DNA of 35,498 nt from a bacterium (GCA_004560375.1 SFVC01000021.1:1-35498), one strand, 5' to 3'; positions 1-7,187 are shown, counted from the stretch's first letter. Numbers and translations: made by a program. Notes: generated by a model from the letters alone, not told the origin.

Positions 1-61
1 ATTTGCGTGTTCAATGACTTCACCTCATTTCTGAATTGTTCTATGGCTTCTGGAAATAGAA

Positions 62-100
62 AAAGCCGCCACTTCAAAAATTGAAAGTGACGGCCTTTTC
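62..100 (+). terminator. Terminator-like hairpin in the AT-rich left flank
   Basis: An imperfect stem (about 14 pairs, one mismatch and one bulge) is formed by bases 66-78 and 82-96 and is followed on the plus strand by CTTTTCTT. It would end a plus-strand transcript entering from outside the window. The preceding run of five A at 61-65 means it could also stop minus-strand transcription. Confidence 0.55.
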
Positions 101-129
101 TTATCCCGGAATGAAATTCCCCGGAAACG

Positions 130-162
130 CAAAAAGCGCCCAGTAGAAAATACTGAGCGCTT
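130..162 (-). terminator. Second terminator hairpin, minus strand
   Basis: Bases 134-145 and 151-162 pair over 12 positions with one mismatch around a GAAAA loop. Read on the minus strand the stem is followed by a T run (TTTTTG). It sits after the small minus-strand ORF at 188-337 and so could end a transcript that begins between here and rpsI. Confidence 0.55.
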
Positions 163-187
163 GGCGATTAGATTTATTCTCTTTTGT

Positions 188-337
188 TCAAATTAGGTCA
201 AATTCAGACAAACCGTTTTCACGAAAAAGGTCTCTTGGAGATGTATAAATAAACATCCCCTTGGCATCCCAAAATCGCGTCTCGGTTGTCCTATTTTTTA
301 ACCCATAAGCCCTCTTTTTGGGGTGGTTGTCCACCAT
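188..337 (-). CDS. Possible 49-residue protein or gene remnant of unknown function
   Basis: This ORF is not recognised. It runs from an ATG at 337 to a TGA at 188. The predicted peptide starts MVDNHPKKRAYG, has a mixed, natural-looking composition (FWDAKGMF, then TSPRDLF) and ends SEFDLI. Against it being an intact gene: there is no Shine-Dalgarno sequence, a TAA lies immediately before the ATG in the same frame, and a small TTTAACCC/GGGTTAAA hairpin (337-361) covers the start. It lies in the AT-rich flank downstream of rpsI on the same strand and is followed by a terminator hairpin. It may be the tail of a degraded mobile-element gene; I cannot assign a function. Confidence 0.3.
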   Translation of the reverse strand: MVDNHPKKRAYGLKNRTTETRFWDAKGMFIYTSPRDLFRENGLSEFDLI

Positions 338-404
338 TTAACCCATAGAAAACGGGTTAAAAGAGGCTTCGTTCTGTCAAATTGCGTCAAACCATTTGAA
401 AAGG

Positions 405-439
405 AAAAACCCCGGAAACCGCGTAGTTCCGGGGTTTTT
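405..439 (-). terminator. Terminator of the rplM-rpsI operon
   Basis: Bases 405-417 and 427-439 form a perfect 13-pair stem with a CCCCGG core, a 9-base loop and A/T runs on both sides. It lies 19 bases beyond the rpsI stop and fits a classical intrinsic terminator on the minus strand. Confidence 0.85.
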
Positions 440-457
440 GACCACTTTTGATAAAGT

Positions 458-862
458 TTAGCGCTTGCTGAACTGCGGAGCGCGACGGGCAGCCTTGAGG
501 CCGTACTTCTTACGCTCCTTCATGCGCGGATCGCGGGTGAGGAACCCGGCGGCCTTCAGGGCGGGGCGGAACTCGGGATCCATCTCCAGCAGGGCGCGGG
601 AGATGCCGTGGCGCAGGGCGCCGGCCTGACCGGTGACGCCGCCGCCGGTGACGGTGGCGGTGATGTCCACCTTGCCCAGGGTGCCGGTGGTGTTCAGGGG
701 CTGGCGCACCACCATCTTCAGGGTCTCCAGACCGAAATACTCCTCGATGTCCCGGCCGTTGATGGTGATGGCGCCGGTGCCGCCGGGGAACAGATGGACG
801 CGGGCCACGGAGGACTTCCGGCGGCCGGTGCCGTAATGATAAGGCTTCTTGCTCTTGTACAT
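458..862 (-). CDS. rpsI: 30S ribosomal protein S9
   Basis: Ribosomal protein S9 of the small subunit, 134 residues, the normal bacterial length. The N-terminal GTGRRKSSVARV block, the central GGGVTGQAGALRHGI segment and the basic C-terminal tail ending in FSKR, which in this family reaches the P-site tRNA, are all present. The start is set by AAGGAGGT at 871-878, which overlaps the rplM stop codon; only 14 bases separate the two genes, so they form one operon with likely coupled translation. A strong terminator follows. The AT-rich sequence starting right after the 3' end contrasts with the GC-rich gene. Confidence 0.97.
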   Translation of the reverse strand: MYKSKKPYHYGTGRRKSSVARVHLFPGGTGAITINGRDIEEYFGLETLKMVVRQPLNTTGTLGKVDITATVTGGGVTGQAGALRHGISRALLEMDPEFRPALKAAGFLTRDPRMKERKKYGLKAARRAPQFSKR

Positions 863-876
863 ATTCCGTTACCTCC

Positions 877-1308
877 TTAGTCCACGGCCCAGGGCTCGGG
901 CTTCTGGGCGGCGTGGGGATGGCTGTCGCCGCGGTAGATCTTCAGGCGGGTCAGCGAGTCCTTGGTGACGATGTTCCGGGGCATCATGCCGCGGACGGCC
1001 AGGCGCATGGCCAGCTCGGGTTTGCTCTGCATCAGCAGGCGGTACTTGGTCTCCTTGAGGCCGCCCACCCAGCCGGAGTGGGTGCGGTAATACTTCTGCT
1101 CCAGCTTCTTGCCGGTGAGCACCGCCTTGTCCGCGTTGATGACGATGACGAAGTCGCCGCAGTCGGCGTGGGGGGTGTACTCGGGCTTATGCTTGCCCCG
1201 CAGGATGGTGGCCGCCGTGACGGCCGTCTTGCCCAGAGGCTTGCCGGCAGCGTCCAGCACGTACCACTTGCGCTGGATGTTACCCTTGTTTGCCATAAAG
1301 GTAGACAT
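877..1308 (-). CDS. rplM: 50S ribosomal protein L13
   Basis: Ribosomal protein L13 of the large subunit, 143 residues. Recognisable blocks are RKWYVLDAAGKPLGK near the N-terminus, the HKPEYTPHADCGDFVIVINA strand region, KKLEQKYYRTHSG, and the AVRGMMPRN segment near residue 105. The start MSTFMANK is preceded by GGAGG at about 1318-1322; an internal ATG four codons on is an alternative with poorer spacing. It is the first gene of the rplM-rpsI operon, with a perfect housekeeping promoter and a leader hairpin upstream, as is usual for this operon in Firmicutes. Confidence 0.97.
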   Translation of the reverse strand: MSTFMANKGNIQRKWYVLDAAGKPLGKTAVTAATILRGKHKPEYTPHADCGDFVIVINADKAVLTGKKLEQKYYRTHSGWVGGLKETKYRLLMQSKPELAMRLAVRGMMPRNIVTKDSLTRLKIYRGDSHPHAAQKPEPWAVD

Positions 1309-1352
1309 TTCTGGTTTCCTCCATTTATCTCAAATTTGTATGAAGCATGGGA

Positions 1353-1378
1353 ATGCTCCCCTTTACAACGGGGAGCAT
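1353..1378 (-). promoter_or_regulatory. Leader hairpin of rplM-rpsI, candidate L13 leader
   Basis: The 5' leader of the minus-strand transcript contains a perfect 9-pair stem (ATGCTCCCC with GGGGAGCAT) and an 8-base loop, starting only a few bases after the predicted transcription start. Firmicutes rplM operons often carry an autoregulatory L13 leader RNA at this place. Position fits; I could not compare the structure with the published covariance model. Confidence 0.5.
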
Positions 1379-1383
1379 GGTGT

Positions 1384-1412
1384 ATTATAATGCGGGAAAG
1401 CGGATCTGTCAA
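1384..1412 (-). promoter_or_regulatory. Promoter of rplM-rpsI
   Basis: On the minus strand a perfect TTGACA (1407-1412) and a perfect TATAAT (1384-1389) are separated by 17 bases. This is the strongest possible sigma-A consensus and suits a ribosomal protein operon. Confidence 0.92.
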
Positions 1413-1566
1413 CCGGAATATCCGGATTTTTTCAGATATTTTTTAAATGCTTATCTATACACCGTTAATCTTTGAAAATCTTCAATATTCTCATTTTGAT
1501 ATTTTCTTTGTGCTCGCCGGGGAAGCCCGCTCCCCGGCCGTCGCTTTGATTTGGGAGGTAGACGCC

Positions 1567-2331
1567 ATGCAGCATATCCTGTCCTATCTGCGCCGGTGCG
1601 TGGAGGACTACGACATGATTCAGCCGGGGGATCGGATCGCCGTGGGGGTGTCCGGCGGGAAGGACTCGCTGGTGCTGCTGTACGCCATGGCCAAGCTGAG
1701 CCGGTTCTACCCCGCGCCCTTTGAGCTCCACGCCGTCACCGTCCACCCCGGCGCGCCCGGGATGGACTTCGGCCCGGTGGCGGCGTTCTGTCAGGAGCTG
1801 GAGGTGCCCTACCACCTGATTGAGACGGAGATCTTCCACATCATCTTCGACGTGCGGCGGGAGAAGAACCCCTGCTCCATGTGCGCCAAGATGCGCCGGG
1901 GGGCCATGCACAACGCCCTGAAGGAGCTGGGGATTGACAAGGTGGCCCTGGGGCACCACCGGGACGACGCGGTGGAGACCTTTTTCCTGTCCCTGTTCTA
2001 TGAGGGGCGGCTGTCCTGCTTCCAGCCGGTGACCTACCTGGATCGGATGGGGATCACCCAGATCCGCCCCCTGCTGTACTGCGGGGAGGGGATGGTGCGG
2101 GGAGCGGCGAAGCGGCACAACCTGCCGGTGGTGCACAACCCCTGTCCCGCCGACGGGAACACCCGGCGGCAGGAGGTGAAGGAGCTGGTGGCCCGGCTGT
2201 CCAGGGACTACCCCCGTCTGAAGGACTACGTGTTCGGCTCCATGCAGCGCCTGCCCCTGCCCCAGTGGGGGCCGGTGGGAGGCGGACGGCGGCTGCGCCG
2301 CCGGGGAAGGGAGGACGGAGATGCTGAATAA
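1567..2331 (+). CDS. TtcA-like tRNA 2-thiocytidine/PP-loop ATPase family protein
   Basis: PP-loop ATPase of the TtcA/TilS superfamily, 254 residues, probably a tRNA thiolation enzyme in the cytoplasm. The adenylation PP-loop SGGKDS is at about residues 29-34. A CSMC motif (Cys103, Cys106) and a later Cys in HNPCPADGNTRR match the three-cysteine Fe-S site of TtcA; ALGHHRDDAVETFF (about 127-140) is the family core. The start ATG at 1567 is chosen because GGGAGG at 1553-1558 precedes it with good spacing; the frame remains open 40 codons upstream but that part is AT-rich and unlike the family. The last 11 bases overlap the next gene. The exact tRNA substrate cannot be told from sequence. Confidence 0.85.
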   Translation: MQHILSYLRRCVEDYDMIQPGDRIAVGVSGGKDSLVLLYAMAKLSRFYPAPFELHAVTVHPGAPGMDFGPVAAFCQELEVPYHLIETEIFHIIFDVRREKNPCSMCAKMRRGAMHNALKELGIDKVALGHHRDDAVETFFLSLFYEGRLSCFQPVTYLDRMGITQIRPLLYCGEGMVRGAAKRHNLPVVHNPCPADGNTRRQEVKELVARLSRDYPRLKDYVFGSMQRLPLPQWGPVGGGRRLRRRGREDGDAE

Positions 2332-2989
2332 GATCTTCAATCCGGAAAACGGATTCTGGAAGCTCTTGGGCATTTTGGCGGACGTGCTGGCCTTCAGCGT
2401 GCTGTGGCTGCTGTGCGCGGTGACGCTGGTGGGGCTGGGCCCGGGCACCACCGCCCTGTACGACGCCATGGCCCACTGTCTGCGGAAGGGGAAGCCGGGG
2501 GGCTATCTGCGGTTCTGGACGTCGCTGAAGGACAACTTCAAGGTGGCCCTCCCCGCCGGGCTGGTGGTGCTGGCAGCGGGGTGGGGCATGGGAAAGCTCC
2601 ACGGCGCTTTGTACGCCGGGGCGCTGACGGGGGATCAGACGCTGTTTCTCTGCTACGCCGCCTACTGGGTGTTTTTTGTGGTGGTGTGCGGGATCGCCGC
2701 CTACATTTTCCCCGTGCTGTCCCGGTTCACCTTCGGGGTGGGGGGGCTGCTGGCTGCCAGCGTGAAGCTGGCCCTGGCCCACCCGCTGACCACGCTGCTG
2801 CTGGGCCTGCTCACCGGGGGCTGCATTCTGCTGTGTGTGGAGTTCTGGATGTGGATGGTGTGGCTGGTGCTGCCCTATGTGTGGGCGTGGCTGGCCAGCC
2901 TGCTGCTGGAGCGGGTGTTCCGGCCCTTTATGGAGGGGCAGGGGGAGGCAGAGGGCGCCGCCCCCGAACCGGACGATGAGGAGGAGTGA
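2321..2989 (+). CDS. YesL/DUF624 family membrane protein
   Basis: Integral membrane protein of 222 residues. The N-terminal part (first membrane segment about 15-38, then VGLGPGTTALYDAM and FWTSLKDNFK at about 66-74) is the DUF624/YesL signature. Further hydrophobic segments lie near 75-92, 107-132, 155-172 and 174-196, followed by an acidic tail ending in EEE. YesL proteins are often found near sugar-uptake systems in Firmicutes but have no proven biochemical role. The start overlaps the end of the upstream thiolase gene by 11 bases, so the two are probably translated together; GGGAGG at about 2310 serves as ribosome binding site. Confidence 0.8.
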   Translation: MLNKIFNPENGFWKLLGILADVLAFSVLWLLCAVTLVGLGPGTTALYDAMAHCLRKGKPGGYLRFWTSLKDNFKVALPAGLVVLAAGWGMGKLHGALYAGALTGDQTLFLCYAAYWVFFVVVCGIAAYIFPVLSRFTFGVGGLLAASVKLALAHPLTTLLLGLLTGGCILLCVEFWMWMVWLVLPYVWAWLASLLLERVFRPFMEGQGEAEGAAPEPDDEEE

Positions 2990-2991
2990 CC

Positions 2992-3516
2992 GTGGGAATT
3001 TATCAGATCAATTCCTCAAATGCCGCCGCAGTGGCGGAGCTCATGGCCGCCATCAAACCGGACTGGTGGGACTTTGAGGGGGCGAGCCAGCAGCTTTTGG
3101 AGGTGTCCGCGCTGGCAAAGCTGGTGGGCTGGTATATGGGGGAGCCGACAGCCCCCAAGGGGTGGATCCTGTGCGCGGAATACGAGGGCTACTCCTATTT
3201 GAGCATCGAGTGCCTGGGATACGACGACAACGGGAGCTTTGCCATGGAGGGGCAGCTGGAGCCGCTGCTGAGGCAGGCGGAGGCCCACGCGAGGGAGAAG
3301 GGCTTCCGCAATTTGAAGTATGTGATCAGCTCCCCTGGGCTGTCCTGCCACGGCAGGCCGCTGGCGAACTATGCGGACGAGCTGAGGGCGCTGGCTTCTC
3401 ACGGCAGAGCGCATTTTGACTATTTTGTGGACTATGGATTTACTCCGGCGGGCCTGATCCCCAACTGCTACGGGATTCACTGTCATGGGATCATCATGAT
3501 AAAGCCGCTGGTGTGA
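2992..3516 (+). CDS. GNAT-like acetyltransferase family protein, substrate unknown
   Basis: A soluble protein of about 174 residues with the shape of a GNAT N-acetyltransferase: a WILCAEYEGYSYLSIECLGYD strand pair in the middle, an amphipathic helix with QAEAHAREKGFRNLKYVIS, and a terminal YFVDYGFTPAG segment that is typical of GNAT proteins. The acetyl-CoA loop is not obvious, so the assignment is tentative. Two GTG starts are possible: 2986 (overlapping the previous stop) and 2992; I chose 2992 because GAGGAGG at 2978-2984 is 7 bases away from it but only 1 base from 2986. It ends the three-gene plus-strand group and is followed by a strong terminator. Confidence 0.55.
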   Translation: MGIYQINSSNAAAVAELMAAIKPDWWDFEGASQQLLEVSALAKLVGWYMGEPTAPKGWILCAEYEGYSYLSIECLGYDDNGSFAMEGQLEPLLRQAEAHAREKGFRNLKYVISSPGLSCHGRPLANYADELRALASHGRAHFDYFVDYGFTPAGLIPNCYGIHCHGIIMIKPLV

Positions 3517-3530
3517 GCGTTCAGGAAGCA

Positions 3531-3568
3531 AGGAGCGGTACGGCCACCGGCCGTACCGCTCCTGTTTT
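3531..3568 (+). terminator. Intrinsic terminator after the GNAT-like gene
   Basis: A perfect 15-pair stem (3531-3545 with 3549-3563), an ACC loop and a trailing GTTTTG. It lies between two convergent genes and serves mainly the plus strand. Confidence 0.88.
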
Positions 3569-3580
3569 GCGTTGTATCGC

Positions 3581-4222
3581 TCAGGGCACCAGCGTGGGTA
3601 CCAGCGCCGCCAGCTTGTCCGCCAGCTGGGCGTGGCCCTTCCTCGTCAGGTGCATATGGTCGATCTGGTTGAACTCGCACTCCGCCGCATCCAGGAAGTG
3701 GGCCCCCACCAGCTTGGCGGTGGCCTCGTAGTAGGCGGGCAGCTCCCGGGTCTTGACGTCGCAGCCCTTCCCCATGGCCGGGTCGGCCATCTCGGGGTGG
3801 ATGGGGGGCGGGCAGACGATGAGGATGTTGGGGGCGTGATCTCCCCAGCAGTCCACGCTCTGGGCCTTCCGCACCAGCCGCTCCATGCCGATGGAGATGC
3901 AGGCGGCGTTGGCCCCCAGCCGCTCCTTGGCGTCGTTGGTGCCCAGCATGATGATCAGCAGGTCGATGACCTCGTGGCTTTTCAGCAGGGAGTAGAGGAC
4001 GGGGAGGGCGTCCATGCTCTCGTGGAGGGGATCAGGGAACACGGTGGTGCGGCCGGACAGGCCCTCCTCCGTCACCAGGTAGTCCGGCCCCAGGGCGGCC
4101 TGGAGGCGGCAGGTCCACCGCTCGTCCTCGTTGAAGCGGATGCCGCCGTCGGCGCAGTCGGCGGGGTCGGCGCAGTAGCCGTGGGTGTTGGAGTCGCCCA
4201 GGCAGAGAATGTGCTTTTTCAT
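3581..4222 (-). CDS. SGNH/GDSL-type hydrolase, cytoplasmic
   Basis: Esterase or lipase of the SGNH fold, 213 residues from the ATG at 4222 (MKKHILCLGDSNTHG). Block I GDSN gives the nucleophile Ser11, block III is GTND (LLIIMLGTNDAKERLG), and block V is the DHMH segment near the C-terminus, giving the Asp and His of the catalytic triad. No signal peptide is seen, so it acts inside the cell. A longer frame starting at 4282 would run into a palindromic intergenic element and is rejected. It sits directly downstream of the ROK kinase gene at the edge of the sialic-acid island, so deacetylation of O-acetylated sialic acid or of another amino sugar is a reasonable guess, but the substrate is not shown by sequence. 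Confidence 0.85.
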   Translation of the reverse strand: MKKHILCLGDSNTHGYCADPADCADGGIRFNEDERWTCRLQAALGPDYLVTEEGLSGRTTVFPDPLHESMDALPVLYSLLKSHEVIDLLIIMLGTNDAKERLGANAACISIGMERLVRKAQSVDCWGDHAPNILIVCPPPIHPEMADPAMGKGCDVKTRELPAYYEATAKLVGAHFLDAAECEFNQIDHMHLTRKGHAQLADKLAALVPTLVP

Positions 4223-4253
4223 GGTAAAGACCTCACAGATAACAGAATGTGTA

Positions 4254-4318
4254 GGGGCCGATGCCCTCATCGGCCTTGCCAATCAGCGTTACCCGGGGCC
4301 GGTGGGGACACCGGCCCC
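4254..4318. repeat. Double palindromic intergenic element (REP-like)
   Basis: Two perfect GC-rich hairpins stand side by side between two co-directional genes: GGCCGATG/CATCGGCC (4256-4263 with 4268-4275, loop CCCT) and GGGGCCGGTG/CACCGGCCCC (4295-4304 with 4309-4318, loop GGGA). The element begins GTAGGGGCC and neither hairpin has a T run. It looks like a small dispersed repeat rather than a plain terminator; only one copy is in this window. Confidence 0.55.
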
Positions 4319-4324
4319 TGCGGT

Positions 4325-5707
4325 TTATTTTCTCAGCTCGGGCAGGGAGGCGGCGGCCACGGACTGGCCCACCCGGCGGGCCTTCTCGTCGGGCAGGGAG
4401 GCGTCGATGGCCTTTGCCACCTCGGGGTACTCATCGGCCAGCACCGCTTTTGCAGTATCAAGAATAATGTCACCGCCCCGGCCGGACATCACCCGGCCCT
4501 GGAGCTGGGCGTACTTGAAGCCGTAGTAGCCGTGGTACAGGGCCAGGGAGTGGCCCAGGTACACGCCGATGGACTGGTAGACCTTCTCGGCGGCCTCGCT
4601 GCCCTCGTCCAGCAGCTTCTGCACCACCTTCAGCTTCTCGGCGGGGGAGAGGGACTCGTCCAGCTCAATGCCCGCCCGGGGGGCCAGCTTGATGACGCCG
4701 TCCTGGGAGAAGTACTTCACGCCGCAGCCGATGTCGCCGCTCCACTCGTCCCGCATGGCCTCGGGGTTGGCGTCCACCGGCACGAAGGCCAGCTCGTTGA
4801 GCCAGCCGGTGACCCGGCCCTGGGCGTCCACGTAGCCCACCGCCTCGCTGGTGCCCATGGCGATGCCCAGCACGTTGTTCTCGCCCAAATTCATGGCTCC
4901 CGCCAGGGCGGACACGTCGCCGTCGTTGGCCACGATGTAGGGCACGTCGCCGAAGGTGTCGGTGATGGCCCGGATGTAGATGTCCTTCACCTTGGCGTCA
5001 AAGAGATCCTTGGGCACCTGGAGGAACAGGGAGGCGTTCATAGTGCGGTTGTCGATGTACACGCCGGCGGAGGACACGCCCACCGCGTCCACCCGGGGCA
5101 TATGCTCGGCGGCGGCCTTCAGGGCGGCCACGATGCCGTCGTAGTGGTAGTCGGGGTCGGAGTTGATCTTGGGGAACCAGACCACCTCCTCGGAGAACAC
5201 GGGCTCGCCGTTGACCACGGCGGACACCTTCCGGTCGGAGCCGCCCGCGTCAAAGCCGATGCGGCAGCCGTCCAGGTGGCGGCCGATGGCCTTGGGGTCG
5301 CTGCTCTCCGCGGGCACCTTGTCGCAGGAGACGATCTCGAAGGGGTGCTCGAACACATTGGCCATGTAGTCCCAGTCGAAGGCCTGGCGGCCCTGGGCGG
5401 AGTAGTGGCCCTTCATCTTTTCCGCCAGCTCGGGGCTGCCCGCCAGGTAGACCCGGAAGCCGCCGTACATCCACAGCATGGTTTTGATGACCCGCTCCAC
5501 ATAGTACTCATCGGCGGCGGCCATGTCCGGCGTGCCGTGAATCTTCACGTGCCACACGGCCACCTGGCCGTTGGAGCGCTCCACGGCCACGTCCAGGGGC
5601 TTGTCCGCCCCGGCCAGGAAGGCGCGGTTGAACTGGGCCAGCGGGATGAAGCCGGGATCCAGCTCCGGAACATTTTTTACAGATACTTCAATGCCGAGAT
5701 GATTCAT
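4325..5707 (-). CDS. ROK-family sugar kinase-like protein with an N-terminal extension
   Basis: A 460-residue protein whose C-terminal two thirds resemble ROK kinases: a GFDAGGSDRK phosphate-binding loop at about 151-160, VGVSSAGVY at 209-217, VANDGDVSALAG at 259-270 (Asp262 aligned with the ROK catalytic Asp), and GIAMGTSEAVG at 281-291 in place of the usual glycine-rich loop. The usual CxCGxxGC zinc site is not present; GDIGCGVKYF stands near its place. About 148 residues of unassigned sequence precede the kinase core, making it much longer than the usual 300. The start at 5707 has GGAGG in front. It is divergent from the AGE epimerase and could phosphorylate GlcNAc or ManNAc; that role is inferred from neighbours only. 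Confidence 0.75.
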   Translation of the reverse strand: MNHLGIEVSVKNVPELDPGFIPLAQFNRAFLAGADKPLDVAVERSNGQVAVWHVKIHGTPDMAAADEYYVERVIKTMLWMYGGFRVYLAGSPELAEKMKGHYSAQGRQAFDWDYMANVFEHPFEIVSCDKVPAESSDPKAIGRHLDGCRIGFDAGGSDRKVSAVVNGEPVFSEEVVWFPKINSDPDYHYDGIVAALKAAAEHMPRVDAVGVSSAGVYIDNRTMNASLFLQVPKDLFDAKVKDIYIRAITDTFGDVPYIVANDGDVSALAGAMNLGENNVLGIAMGTSEAVGYVDAQGRVTGWLNELAFVPVDANPEAMRDEWSGDIGCGVKYFSQDGVIKLAPRAGIELDESLSPAEKLKVVQKLLDEGSEAAEKVYQSIGVYLGHSLALYHGYYGFKYAQLQGRVMSGRGGDIILDTAKAVLADEYPEVAKAIDASLPDEKARRVGQSVAAASLPELRK

Positions 5708-5827
5708 GACAGTCGTCCTCCATTTCAATCCATAGAAGTAACGGATGCGGGCAAAATGCGGGCTGGACGGAAGAAATTTCCCGTTTTTTGTGACAGTAGC
5801 CAAAAAACGCCCAGTATCCATACTATA

Positions 5828-5855
5828 AGCCTATCAGTTTTCCGCAAAAAGTCAA
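5828..5855 (-). promoter_or_regulatory. Candidate promoter of the ROK kinase and SGNH hydrolase genes
   Basis: On the minus strand TTGACT (5850-5855) and TAGGCT (5828-5833) are 16 bases apart. The -10 is weak. It lies back to back with the epimerase promoter, with the GAAAAT palindrome between them. Confidence 0.45.
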
Positions 5856-5873
5856 GCATTTTTTGGGCGAAAT

Positions 5874-5886
5874 GAAAATTATTTTC
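5874..5886. promoter_or_regulatory. Candidate operator of the RpiR-type regulator
   Basis: GAAAATTATTTTC is a palindrome around one central base, located just upstream of the -35 of the epimerase promoter and between two divergent promoters. Close copies occur in front of the ABC transporter operon (8052-8063 and 8072-8093). The only regulator in the cluster is the RpiR protein, so it is the natural candidate to bind it. Confidence 0.6.
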
Positions 5887-5896
5887 TTTCTCACCC

Positions 5897-5925
5897 TTGA
5901 CGCGGCCCCTCCGGGCGGGTATCAT
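5897..5925 (+). promoter_or_regulatory. Promoter of the AGE epimerase-rpiR unit
   Basis: TTGACG (5897-5902) and TATCAT (5920-5925) are separated by 17 bases, about 47 bases before the epimerase start codon. Confidence 0.75.
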
Positions 5926-5971
5926 ATGGATAGTTGAAGCGAAACTGATTTTCAGAAAGGTGGAACGCGCT

Positions 5972-7177
5972 ATGGATGTGAAACGTATGAAGGGCCATCA
6001 GCAGTGGCTCAGGGAGGAGCTGGATCGCTGTGTGGCGTTCTGGCTGAAAAACGGCATGGATCCGGTGCACGGCGGGGTGTACACCTGCCTGGATCGGGAG
6101 GGGAAGGTGTTCTCCACCGACAAGAGCGTGTGGATGCAGGGGCGCTGCGGCTGGATTTTCGCCTACCTGTGCCACCTCTACGGGCCCAAGGACGAGTGGC
6201 TGGCCGCCAGCAAGAGCTGCCTGGACTTCCTGGAGGAGCACTGCATCAACCATGAGGCGGGCGGGCGGCTGTACTTCACCGTCACCGAGGACGGCAAGCC
6301 CCTGCGCCAGCGGCGCTACTGCTTCTCCGAGGCGTTCTACGCCCTGGCCAACGCGGAGTATTACGGCGTGGCCGGCGGGGAGGAGCATCTGGAGCGGGCC
6401 CGCCGGGCCTACGACCTCTACTGGGATCTGAACCACGGCATGAAGGATCCCACCGGACTGGGCCCCAAGACCATCCCCGAGACCCGCACCGGCCGGGCCT
6501 TCGGCACCCCCATGATCATCCTGAACGTCACCGGCACCCTGCTGCGGGTGGATCCGGAGCGCAAGGAGCTGTATGAGCAGCGGGCCCAGCAGTGTGTGGA
6601 CGAGATTTTCAAATACCACGTCCACCCCGAGCTGAAGTGCGTGTTGGAGAACGTGGGCCCGGAGGGCGAGGCCCGGCTCAACTACACCGAGGGCCGCGTC
6701 GTCAACCCCGGCCACGATATCGAGGGCGTGTGGTTCCTGCTGGAGCACGCCCAGCGCACCGGCGACCAGGAGCTGGTGAAGAAGGCCGCCCAGATCTTCG
6801 ACTGGGCCATCGATCTGGGCTGGGACAACGAGTACGGCGGTCTGCTGTACTTCGTGGACTGCCTGGGCAGGCCCCCCGAGGCCTATGAGCACGACATGAA
6901 GCTGTGGTGGCCCCACGACGAGATCCTCATTGCCAGCCTGATGCTCTACCGGGACACCGGGGAGGAGAAGTATCTGGACTGGTTCGAGAAGACGCTGGAC
7001 TACTGCAAGACCTACTTCTCCGATCCCGAATACGGCGAGTGGTACGGCTATCTCCGCCGGGACGGGAAGCCCACCCAACCCCCCTGCAAGGGGAGCACGT
7101 TTAAGGGCCCCTTCCATCTGCCCCGGATGCTCAGTATGTGCGAGCGGATGATGGACGGGCTGTTGAACGGGCAGTAA
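5972..7177 (+). CDS. AGE family epimerase, probable N-acylglucosamine 2-epimerase
   Basis: A 401-residue protein of the (alpha/alpha)6-barrel AGE (renin-binding protein) family, which interconverts ManNAc and GlcNAc. Family landmarks: HGGVYTCLDREGK at 33-45, WMQGRCGWIFAYL at 54-66 with the conserved Arg, TGRAFGTPMIILNV at 173-186, and the two catalytic His regions NPGHDIEGVWFLLEH (His248) and LWWPHDE (about His315). The ATG at 5972 is chosen over a frame start at 5897 because GAAAGGTGG precedes it and the upstream part contains the promoter. It is followed after 10 bases by the RpiR regulator gene. Other AGE members act on cellobiose or mannose; the nanA-nagBA context makes the N-acetylhexosamine activity most likely. 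Confidence 0.85.
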   Translation: MDVKRMKGHQQWLREELDRCVAFWLKNGMDPVHGGVYTCLDREGKVFSTDKSVWMQGRCGWIFAYLCHLYGPKDEWLAASKSCLDFLEEHCINHEAGGRLYFTVTEDGKPLRQRRYCFSEAFYALANAEYYGVAGGEEHLERARRAYDLYWDLNHGMKDPTGLGPKTIPETRTGRAFGTPMIILNVTGTLLRVDPERKELYEQRAQQCVDEIFKYHVHPELKCVLENVGPEGEARLNYTEGRVVNPGHDIEGVWFLLEHAQRTGDQELVKKAAQIFDWAIDLGWDNEYGGLLYFVDCLGRPPEAYEHDMKLWWPHDEILIASLMLYRDTGEEKYLDWFEKTLDYCKTYFSDPEYGEWYGYLRRDGKPTQPPCKGSTFKGPFHLPRMLSMCERMMDGLLNGQ

Positions 7178-7187
7178 GGGGGCCGAT

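Noticed and set aside
1447..1566. N-terminal extension of the TtcA-like protein
   Set aside because: The 40 extra codons are AT-rich, cover the intergenic promoter region and are unlike the family, whereas the ATG at 1567 has a good ribosome binding site.
3572..5875. A 767-residue open frame on the plus strand opposite the SGNH hydrolase and ROK kinase
   Set aside because: It is rich in Gly, Val, His, Leu and Ala without any domain, as expected for the antisense of GC-rich genes; both genes on the minus strand have clear family motifs and ribosome binding sites.
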